64,000 nt of DNA, taken from assembly GCA_947359465.1 (NCBI GenBank), contig OX375880.1, positions 10,982,120 to 11,046,119 on the forward strand, in the 5' to 3' direction. The translations under genes and the position numbers were made by a program. Below the pieces are notes generated by a model that was not told the origin of the DNA, did not search any database, and saw nothing but the letters and a program-made list of their open reading frames with translations. Shown here one piece after another: positions 22,030 to 32,500 of the stretch (position 1 is its first letter; each line of letters starts with the position of its first letter). This DNA comes from Metellina segmentata. Lineage: Eukaryota; Arthropoda; Arachnida; Araneae; Tetragnathidae.

Positions 22030-22730
22030 GAGTACAAACCTTCCGGGGATTTAATTTTATAGCGCGCAACTGTTACCAGCGTATTTGCAAACATCGCTGT
22101 ATCTTGATTCATATATTATACACGCGCACATTACGATAGTGAATCTATTTCTTAATCAAGAAAACTACAACCACGATATGAAATAGAAATAAGAATTAAC
22201 AGATGCGCTCTGATTTACAAGAGTGTTCAAGATATTACTAGACATGTAGTCTTTGGTCAATATTCTTCAGAAAATGTTAAATTTATAAGTTAGTCGTGGG
22301 TAACCACTCTGCATCCTCAACTCACGCTTTCGACACCAGTGAGGAAAACACCTGACAAGAATCCACGGTTTCTAGCACAGTGCGCTTGTACCCACTGAAC
22401 CACGACGAATCCGAAGAGAATAGGTTTAAAGCAAAACCAATAATATGTACGGTTTCGAGCTTGGAAAATAGAGAGAATAATATAAAAAGTGTCAATCCAC
22501 ACTTGAGTATAAAAAATACATTTTATTGGACGCTTTCAACCTCGCTTTACATTGAAAAAAAATCTATGTTTATATAGTAAAATTATTATAATGCGTATGC
22601 ATGAGTATATATATAACTAGAGATATAATTCATGTATAGAATAATGGATTGCTGGAATGGGTTTTATTCAATTGAACTATGTTTGACTAAGCTGAGCATA
22701 ACACCTTCAAGAAAATGCACATTCACACTA
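22030..22730. other. No clear feature; possible old tRNA-like fragment
   Basis: Complement of 22325-22410 reads GTCGTGGTTCAGTGGGTAC and GTGGATTCTTGTC, weakly like a tRNA-derived SINE head. Otherwise AT-rich. Confidence 0.25.
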
Positions 22731-22733
22731 AGG

Positions 22734-22810
22734 CAGTGGTTCCCAAAGTGGGTTCCGCGGAACCCTGGGGTTCCACGAAAAAATTTAGGGGTTCCGCGTG
22801 ACAAATTTTA
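22734..22810. mobile_element. hAT terminal inverted repeat region
   Basis: CAGTGGTTCCCAAAGTGGG followed by TTCCGCGGAACCCTGGGG. The CAGTGGTTC start is the classic Charlie-type hAT terminus. The transposase that follows at 22990-23800 is the matching class. The right end was not found. Confidence 0.75.
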
Positions 22811-22989
22811 TTTCATTAAAAAAATAAGAATGGCGTCTAATATATTCACATTTTCCTTGGAAAGTATACAATCGACCAACGCATTAAATTTAAAATTTTA
22901 AATAAGGCGACTGAAAAAAAAATCACCCAACAAATAAAGGCAAAGATATTTCTTTTTTTAAGAAGAAAACTTGAAAACCATAATAAAAG

Positions 22990-23802
22990 CAAGAGTTTTA
23001 TGATAAAAAATTTCAAAACAATAATCAAAAGATAACGGAAGCGTCGTATAAAGTATCTTGCCGTATTGCTCTTGCAAGCGAGGCACATGTTATTGGTGAA
23101 TCACTTATTAAACCTTGCGTTCAAGACATCGTTTCGTGTGTATTCGGTGAAGAGTATAGCAAACAAATTGAAAGTTTGTCTCTTTCTAACAATACTGTAA
23201 AAAGGCGTATTAACGATATTGTCGGTGACATTTAAATATAACTTATTTCATGGTTACAGGCGTGTGACGCTTATGTATTACAACTAGATGAGCTCACAGA
23301 CGTTGCTAGATTAGCAATTTTGCTTGTTTTCATTCGGTATGATTTTAATAAAAAATTGAAGAAGATTTGCTTTTATTTGATAATGTGAACATTAACACCA
23401 CGGGGGAAAATATATTTAACTGCATTGATAATTTTATGACAACGCATGAAATTAACTGGGAAAAATGTATTGAAGTATGCAGCGATGCAGCAAAAGCAAT
23501 GACAGGAAAAGTGAGTGGTGCTGTAGCACGGATTAAAAATGTTGCAAAAAACTGTAACAGTACTCATTGCATTCTTCACAGATATGAATTAGTAACAAAA
23601 AGGATTTCAGTGACATTTAAATCTGTTCTAGACGAAGCAGTGAAGATTATTAATTTTATCAAAAGTAAACCATCGCAATCACGTATTTTCAAAGACATTT
23701 GCGAAGATATGGATAGTCTTCACACCACTTTACTTCTTCATACGGATGTTAGATGGTTATCGCGAGGTAAAATGCTTGTGCAAATATTTGAATTGCGCCG
23801 AC
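22990..23802 (+). pseudogene. hAT transposase pseudogene (ZBED5/SCAND3-like)
   Basis: Order of recognisable pieces: ASYKVSCRIALASEAHVIGE, SLIKPCVQDIV, LSNNTVKRRINDIV (to 23230), LQLDELTDVARLAILLVFIR (near 23300), then in another frame CSDAAKAMTGKVSG, THCILHRYELVTK, KIINFIKSKPSQSRIF, LHTDVRWLSRGKMLVQIFEL. DELTD, CSDAAKAM and DVRWLSRG are the hAT landmarks carrying catalytic acidic residues. At least one frameshift and two stops. It is cut at Arg ~23800 by a SINE head, and the rest of the transposase, including the C-terminal dimerisation domain, is absent. Confidence 0.88.
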
Positions 23803-23862
23803 CAACCGGTATAGTGGTTAAGGTGTTAGCCTCTAGATCGGAAGGTCCCCGGTTAGACGTTA
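23797..23862 (+). mobile_element. SINE B-type tRNA head only
   Basis: GCCGACCAACCGGTATAGTG, GTTAAGGTGTTAGCC and AGATCGGAAGGTCC match the B-type head. The body is missing. It abuts the hAT reading frame, so the apparent 187-codon frame there is a fusion artefact. Confidence 0.8.
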
Positions 23863-23899
23863 CTGGAGCCATCCATTTATTGATCACAGTCTTTCAAGA

Positions 23900-24015
23900 G
23901 GTAGATTTTACTCATCTTTTGCGGATTTAAGTGAAAATCCAGAGTTCTTTAATTACATTCGAATGAGTGTTCGATCATTTGACGAGCTTGCGAGAAAGAT
24001 TACTAACAAAATTAG
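23900..24015 (+). pseudogene. PIF/Harbinger transposase fragment
   Basis: Reads GRFYSSFADLSENPEFFNYI and RMSVRSFDELARKITNKIR. The pattern FFNYxRMSxxxFDELxxxI is the N-terminal signature of Harbinger-family nuclease genes. Only about 39 codons remain. A short inverted repeat, GTAGGTG...CGCCTAC, follows at 24017-24041. Confidence 0.65.
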
Positions 24016-24534
24016 GGTAGGTGTTCCAAATATCGCCTACCCTAACTATTTATCTGTTTCACAACCTCCTTTGTTGGGAAATCAAGCAGGAAACTAAATG
24101 GATATCAATAGGATCTATTCACCTTTCGTTTCCAGAGATCATATGCCCATCCCAGCACCTAACCTAAGCACCTCGAACACCCCATTTTGCTAAATAATAT
24201 TATTAACAATTTAATTCCAATCTACAGGATGTTTCAAAACTTCATGCACGCATTTTTAGGGAATGAAGGTAACACAAAATTAAACCATTTTCACCTAGGG
24301 ATATTTACAAGTGCCATAGGGCTGTTGATCAGTTTGCACAGTAATCCACGCACCGAAGTTGCCAGGTATGTATTACATTAGATTAGTTAATTGGGGTTTC
24401 ATGGCGTACATTTGACTATGCTACGCTAGTCACCACAATACGTACAGTTTCAATCTGCCCTACATTTCACAGATTCCTTGGGCAGATAGGGTGGTTGGGA
24501 ACACACAGTGGGGCACGACAACCCCGCATTACTT

Positions 24535-24725
24535 TAGGGTCAGATGACGAGGTCACACCTGAACTGGTCCCCTCTCTCTCTCAATTTCCATACCATGTTA
24601 ATGTGAGTACATTTGAGGCCACGACAAACTGAAGGTACACCAGCCCCTTTGTACACGACTGACTTTAATTGGGTTCGAACTCTCAACCCTCCAGTTGCTA
24701 ATCCGCGGCCCAGCATTACTTCGGT
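24535..24725 (-). mobile_element. SINE, A-type head, minus orientation
   Basis: GGTCAGATGACGAGGTC...CACCAGCCCCTTTGTACA...GGGTTCGAACTCTCAACC, then CTCCAGTTGCTAATCC. The 3' end is missing. Confidence 0.78.
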
Positions 24726-24734
24726 TGGTAGGAG

Positions 24735-24850
24735 TTTACTTAACATCTCAGTGAAGCAACACAGCGGGCTACTGGCGACGACAAAACCGAAGGGAAAGAT
24801 CCGAGGACAGTACCACGTAATTTTGAATCTCTGTCAGACGACGAACATTT
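24735..24850 (-). mobile_element. SINE 3' fragment, minus orientation
   Basis: GAAGCAACACAGCGGGCTAC, GGGAAAGATCCGAGGACAG, ACGTAATTTTGAATC: the 3' half only, in the same orientation as its neighbour. Confidence 0.72.
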
Positions 24851-25169
24851 CTTTAGGATGTCCTAACTTTGAACAATTGCTGTAAAATTAAGTGATTTTG
24901 TGTTGCTTATTAAAGAGTACGCGGGAAGTTTTGAAACACCATATACCTATGTGTGCTGTGAAAGAATTGTTTATATATCACCAGAGTTATATGATTATTT
25001 ATTTTCAGTAGGATCGGAAAAAGTATGGTATTCCTCTTATAGTGAAGATCTTGAACTCAACTTTAAATTATTTATTCTAATCTCCTTCTTTTGATCTAAT
25101 GTGGTTGGAATTTCGATTCAACATTCTCAAAGGACAGAGACGAGAGACGGTTTGGGGTTATAGAATGTT

Positions 25170-25175
25170 TTTATT
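25170..25175 (-). terminator. Poly(A) signal AATAAA of the RasGEF gene
   Basis: AATAAA on the minus strand about 220 nt beyond the proposed stop codon, at a normal distance for a 3' UTR. This is a single hexamer in AT-rich DNA, so it is supportive rather than decisive. Confidence 0.4.
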
Positions 25176-25394
25176 TGATCTTTTATACATTCGATTGTCA
25201 TTAGTCTTACGACATCCCCAAAAATGAAGCAACTTGGACGAGTTGAGCGCATAGGAATCTGGCCTTCGGAATAACTACCAACAGCTCCCCTCGCGCCCGT
25301 AGGAATTTTGACATATTTATAGAAAGGAGGGATGGACGGACGCAAGGGGGCAGCAGTAGAGCTCTTCAGGTCCTGGATGCCTGACGACACTCCC

Positions 25395-25425
25395 TCAGAT
25401 GGAAATGGTCCAGCTCTTGGCTTCT
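25395..25425 (-). CDS. RasGEF gene exon 10 (stop codon)
   Basis: The acceptor is TTTTCCAG. The joining codon gives Lys, then EAKSWTISI and TGA. The 3-kb intron before it is SINE-rich, so this exon is less certain than the others. A longer open frame (25127-25441) exists in another phase but needs a junction phase that exon 9 does not supply, and it runs through the poly(A) signal. Confidence 0.5.
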
Positions 25426-28400
25426 CTGGAAAAGAACACAAATGTAAATAAGTTACACCATATAGGCTGAAACGTTTTGTTTAATTGTTCGTAGAGGTAC
25501 TCGATCCTTGAAAGTACTTAACGAAATTATCAGTCCCAAAATACCAAAATTACGTTAAGTCTTTAAATTTCAACCAGACTTTTTCTTACAATGTTTGCCC
25601 GGAATCTAGATCTTGGATTCGTAGATATTTATAGTCTTTTCTTCTTTAACATTACACATGGTGCGTATTGATTTTAAAATTTCATTTCTTTGAACTTGCT
25701 TTGTGATACACAATAATATTCCGTTATATATTTTTCTATTTAATTTTTATTTTCTAGATTTTGTCACTTTTTCATCCTTTGAAAAGGAGAAAGATTGTTA
25801 ACAAAACACGGTTCCATAAATTTCAGTTTAAGCTCTTGATTTTGGCAGATTGGCTTTGGCGCAATGTCCATATTTGGCCAAACTGTGATTAAAAAAATAT
25901 CGCCAAGCAATGAAAACAGAAAGAAAGCCTTTGACAAAGAATACGTTCAGGAGGGAATAGAACATGAGAGGATCTTCTATCTTTGCCTTACAGACTCAAC
26001 AATACAACGTCGGCCAAGAGCAGAAACTCATTAACTGAACCAAATCGTTTTTTACTGAGCATCTCTTTAAAGAAAAACTTTTGATTTTCAGCACAAAGTA
26101 TAATAAATAGAAACATTTTTAATAGTGTTAGATATCTTTTAAACGCTTCACAATATGATTATGTATTTTTCATCGTCAGGAAAACAAGCATTTAGTTTCT
26201 CCGGGAAAAAGTCAGCTTATGAGTTTTTGCCCAGAGTTGACGAAAAACGAAATTAAAACCTTGCTTACTTCTTCAGTCGGACTTCGCTTTGTCCTTCACA
26301 ACTTCACAAGATACGTATCACACTATTAGAATTTGAAGTCTTGTTGTTGGAGGTCAGTAATCTTCAAAGTAGACTCTAATGCGGAATCCACGTTGAAATG
26401 TTTCCTTGTTTAGTTTAATATGGATGTGGGTGTTTACTTTTGTCTATTGCAGATATGTCACCTAAATATGACATTTATGTGTCGGGCTCCAGGTCAAAGC
26501 TCCATCTGAAAAACAATATGCATAAAATGAAGCCAAGTAAGTTAATCACCGTGTATTACTTCGAAGTTAGCATATGAATGTCACTTTTAATATGCCAGAA
26601 GTTACATTGAATCATTTAGTTAAATAATTCAGCTCAAGCTGTAGTTAAATTTATACATGTAAAACGTAACGATAAAAAGGTTTGTATGTAGGTAGTAAAT
26701 TACAATCGCAATGGCGAAAACAAGGTGAAGCACATTGGCGGAAGGTCAGATATGAATCCCGAAAGGAAAGATCTGAGTACACCTTGTAATTTTGAATCAC
26801 GATATAAAGACGAGGTCAATATTTATCTCAAACTTAACATCAAACGCGAGAACATTTGATGCCACGACAGGTTTAATGTGATCTAGCCCCCCCCCCCCAA
26901 ACGCTACGCTCTATGCTTCTACCTAGTTTCGAATTCGCAACCCTCCAGTTGCTAATCCGTTATTCTTCCAACCAGACTACATCCCCCTTAATTAGGTTTA
27001 TTCATGGCGCTCAGTGCAGGGTAACCACTTCAATTCATCACTTTTTTGCCATTCGCTTATGTTTCTGTTACCGCGGTTTTTACTTATATTTTTCGTAATT
27101 TTTGGGATACACCTTTCGTATCATTTTCACTCATCTAATGCCAATTAAGTGCAAAGTGGCAACTGTATCCTTACTGTTCCATAAGTTTTGTTCATAGGTG
27201 TAATTTCATTATTCCCCTTAATAAAAGGTAGGGGAAGATAAGACAAAACCGGGTAGCCGGATAAAACCAGGACCCGGCAGTTTTGGCTCGATTAGAACTG
27301 CCATCTGTGGGATAACGCATGAAACTAGTTGCAGACAGCCGCCATGTTATTTGGTAATGGTAATTTTAGTTAACGTCGTACTAGAGCAAAACAACGGGCT
27401 ATTGAAGACGGTCCGGGATCAGTCACTTAAGGGAAAGTTCCGAGGACAATACCTTGTAATTTTGAACCACGGTCAGATGACGAAGCAACATCTGAGCTGG
27501 CACCCCACTCTCCAAACTTCCACACCAACCCAACTTGAGGACTTTCGGCCGCGACAGATTTAAGGTGCACCAGCCGCCTCTACACCATACGCTTACAAAC
27601 ATCCATGTCCGGACCCGGATTCGAACCAGGAACCTTCCTATCTAGAGGCTTACACCTTAACCACTGTACCGGTTGGTCGGCTCATGTTATTTGCAGTTGA
27701 ATGAAATACAGTGTAGATTATGTGCTTGTCGACGCCGATGTTTTGAAAATTTCGAGTAGAAAAAGTTCGATTCTTAATCCACCGAATTTTACTCTGTAGT
27801 TTCTAATTGCTTGAAGATTTATGTTAGGTAAGTACAACACCTTATAACACCTCTTTCAGCTATTATTTTAAATGATTAAAACACGTTTTGCCTCATGTTT
27901 TAATTTTCTAAGCCTTCTTTTCTGATTAATGGCGTTGTCAAATGATACAGGGGCCTTGACAGTCGGACAGGACCGGGTAGTACCCGGTTTTGAACTACAA
28001 TTTTTTTACTGTGTGTAATGGAAATGGTTTGTTTAATTTCTAAACATATCTGCTTAAAAAGCAAGATTAATTTTATAATTGGTATAAAAATGCATCTTTA
28101 TTACTTTTTAGAAGGGACTGTATAAATATAGACTACTATATTGTAGTACCTTACATGTTTTGTACAAATATAAAATTAATTATTATTAACAGTTAACAAA
28201 ATTATTATTTTTAATTAAATCGTGTTTGGCAGTTTGTTCCAAAAAATGCTTTTATTTTCAAAGAAGGGCAGGCTAGAATTCATAAATTGAAACTTTAAAA
28301 AAATAATGATCTTGTTAGAATAAAAAATTACTCGCATAAAAAATTAATTTAATAATAATGACACGGTTTTGTACAACTTTCCCTTAATTATTATCAATTG

Positions 28401-29525
28401 CTAGTCTCTATATATTTTGATTTTACTTGAAAAACCTTCTGATGTGCACTCACTTCAAACGATTTGCCTTCAAGCATCTTATCTTTTCCACTGTGTAGGC
28501 AATGGATGATAAGTAATCCTGAATCTCCGGCAATTCGCCAATATGCCCTGAAAAAAGAAGTTTAAATAAGTCCGTGTTCTTGAGGTTCCAATCATAGACG
28601 TCAAATATAGTATATAATCAATAATAGTATGGAATAAAATATGACTCTCTCTAAAATTTTATATTGAACGATGCTTCAAACAGTGGGACCAGCATATCGA
28701 CTAGTAATCATATGACTGCTCTACGAAACCTGGACTTGAACTTGATTGAAATTAAAGTAATATATATATATATATATATATATATATGCTACCACTAAAG
28801 CTGGAAAGCCGTTAATGTGCACATTACATAGCTAATCTGCAGATTAACTGATTTACACCGTTAATGTGCGGAATCAAGAGTATTAAACATTTGACCTAGG
28901 TAATGTCCACATTACCTAGTCTATCGTTAAAGTTCAAAATTTTGTTTCTCTCATTTCCTTTCCCTACACCTTACCTCTCTCCCTCCACTTTGAGTTTGGT
29001 TTCGCCTGTTTCTCTCATTTCCTACGGCAATAAAACAATCCCTTGGTACTGGGCAGGGTTTCAAAAAATACTAATCTAAATGTACCACAAATAGGTGTGC
29101 TTGTCGCAAAAACCAATTGCTATGTAATTCAAAGTATCACCAATCTTTAGATTACACTGATAAGTAAGCATAATTTTATTATATGTTTAGAAAATTCATT
29201 TTTTTATCTGTAATAATATTTTAAACTGTTTGATTCGTTCTATTATAGTTTTTTAATTGATTGATGATTGATTCTATCAACTACATAGTTGATTGTTTGA
29301 TTGTATTAACTCCATTCTTTAAATATCGAAAAACAAATAAATGATACTATGTTAATTTAAGCTAACAGAAAGGTGATGTTGTTCCAGTAAAGATCTTATT
29401 TTCACTTTAACGAGTGCCTAGTAGGTAAAGTGAAAATTATCCAGCTAGTTTGAGGAGTGAAACTATTTTTAGCATTTAAAACCTAGATAATCTGCAGAAT
29501 AACACATTACTGCGCTTCAGCAGTA

Positions 29526-29563
<38 letters not shown>

Positions 29564-32500
29564 TATGTATGTCAATGGCCTCAATGTCAGTCACTATTTC
29601 GAAAGAATTTATGACTTGAAATTTACCATATCTTGATCTTTGGAGGTACGTGACGTGGTGTCCAGTGAATTCGACGCCTATGTCATCTTTCATTCCAGAT
29701 AAAAGTATATCTGCAGGAAAGAAAAATGCGTTGAGTTATAAAGTTGTTTCTACCAGGGTGTCAAGATTTAAATCACTTGATTTAAATCAATGATTAAAAT
29801 CATGATTTTAATCAAATGATTTAAAAAAAAAAATCATTGATTTAAATCACAACCAATCTTACATTTTTATAACTAAGTAAATACACCCTAGAAAAATCAC
29901 AGAATTCGTCAAATGCTTTGAACTTTCTGCACTCATGGTGGTTTCAGCACTAATGGCTACACCTCGTACTGATGAACTTTAAAAAAAAAGGTTTGGCACT
30001 GGACTTGCAAATAATCTGAGGTGTCTATGGACTAAGTAATCTGTTGAGTGTTGAGTCAGGGATTCTGCCAAACAGTAAACTAAAAAATAAGTTGACCTTT
30101 ATTTGAACGTTTTTACAATGTTCATGCATAATTTTATGTTACAAACAATAAAGCAGTAGGCCTACATCTACGTAAATGTCAAGACAGCCAAAGAAAATTC
30201 CCACAAAGTAGGCCTAAACTACTTGTTACCCCTTTAATTGATTGACCAATGGTTTAGCTATAGTGATTTTTCAACTACTTTTTTTTAATTGAGACATAAA
30301 TACAAAATAACATAATTATATAATGTGAATTATAATTTATTAAACAAAAAATTCAACTGAGCTTTTTATTTGAAAGGATGAAAGTTTAAACAATATGAAC
30401 ATCTTTTATTTTGCAAAATGCACCCTGAAACAGTCATCTTTCACTTTAAGAGTAGTGACCCATAACAAATATTTATTTAATCAGACTAATTTAGGTCTCA
30501 CTTACACTTACTGATACATTTGATAACATGATGATTTTAATTTACTCAAGAAAAACTATGTAGGATGTCAACTTGTGTTTTAAAGTTAAACAAATGTTTT
30601 ATCTTTTGCTCTTGTTTTGAAAATTCATTTTTTAAATGTATTACCATGTAACACACAATGATATTTAGTAAAATAAATATTAATGTACCATATCACAAAT
30701 TCCGATTGTTTACTTAAATAAATATTGGTTTACATGTCCCCCCCCATGTCAGAAACTCAATTTTTTATTTAACAAATTTATAGGCCCTACAGAAATTTAA
30801 ATAAAAAAATCCGATTTTTGATTTAAATCAAATAAATCCGATTTAAATCAAATAAATCCGATTAATTGATTTTTTTTTTAATCATGATTTTTTTACACCC
30901 TGGTTTCTACGAATAATAGAAAACCCGTTTTCTCGGGAGTAAAGCATTTTTCAACTGAACTTTGACTTAACACAGTACATAATATAATATCAAAAAAAAA
31001 ATTTACACAAAAATATTCTTTAGTGATGGAAAATATAGGTCTGTAATAGTATCTTTTGAAACGATTCTATTGTATCATTCTGGAATAGAATCATTTGGAT
31101 GTTGCACACACACGGAAAGCGGTAACCCACTTGCTAGAGTACCGGGGCTATTACTTGGGGATAGTTCAATTAAAGTCGCATTGGAACAACACGATGTGCC
31201 ATTTGCGACTTTCCGGGATCAATCTGGACATAATGACATCCACATGAGTTGCCTCCATAAAAGAACGTAGCAGTTTAATATTTTCAAGGAATTCCACTCA
31301 AAGGAAAGGACTAATTGAATAGTTCCACCTGGTTGTATAACCATGCAAGAACCAATTGAATCGCTTTAAAGGATTCCATAACACGGAAAGGACCAATTGA
31401 ATCCTTGATACCTTCGACCAATCAATGTAGTTATTTATTCATCAAGTGTGTTGTGGGGTAAAACCAATATTACTAAGGTATTTAGCGACGATCAGTAGGT
31501 GGACAACAAAATCCTATACGCACCTACGTCTGGAATACACCGAACCTCGTGTGCACTATAGGGCTGCCACATCTTCTTTACAATCTTCTTTTCATTGCAA
31601 AAGATACGGTGGAGTTTTGTAAAGTGTCTCTTATTTTTCACAGGCACTTTCTGGAATAAAAAAAGCATGTCAATTATATGCATAGTTACCATACAAAGCA
31701 TAAGCATAAATTTGGTACTTTGTCAAAATCACGAATCTTCCATTGGGCTTGTTTCCCTTATCTTACAAATTAGAGAACAAATGGAGCGGACCCTATAAGA
31801 GCTTAATTTCTTTCACCATCTACCGGGCACCATCTACCGGGAGGATTAGAAACTACAGCTCCCTATTTTTCACCGTAAGGTGACTGCGAACTTTCAAACT
31901 CACCAAATGGGGAAGAGAATAAAGGCCGAAGGTCGTTGGCAATGCGAATTTATTTCTTTCGGTTTACAAGTTTGACTAGCTATTTATTTCAAAGGTAAAC
32001 TGTACCGTACGATGGCTCTGAAGTTTGAAGAAAAGAGAAAATTTAAACTTGAGAGAGAAGGATTTTCAGAGAAAATAAACAAATCAGTCTGAAGATTTAA
32101 CTTCTGCTTCCGAATGATTTATTGCGATACGTGTCACGTTTACATTAAAATGTAATTTATCGGTGTTCTCACAGCGTTTGGCTTTTAATCTAATTGGTGT
32201 TTTCCAGTCAACTGTCCAAGTGAGAGAGATCAATTATAATTTTAATTCTACGGAATTTTATTTGACAGAGTGCAGAAAACATGTTCTAAAATCGATCCAG
32301 GTGACTTCACGTTTGGAATACGTACAAGAAAGTCGAATCGTCGCAGAAACACTTCCGCCACCTGTACTTATTTAGCTTGATGGAAAAGGTTTCTCACAAA
32401 TTCGAAAAATTTCCCTTTGGGATTGATCTTGGTCCATCGCCACTAGCACTGGAGAGACTCACCGAGATATTGGCCGCGATATGGGATCAATCCCAAAGGA

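Noticed and set aside
23367..23930. 187-codon frame as an intact gene
   Set aside because: It is the middle of a broken hAT transposase read through into a SINE head.
25127..25441. 104-codon minus-strand frame as the long C-terminal exon of the RasGEF gene
   Set aside because: It needs a different junction phase than exon 9 provides and reads through the AATAAA signal. The short ending is preferred, though not proved.
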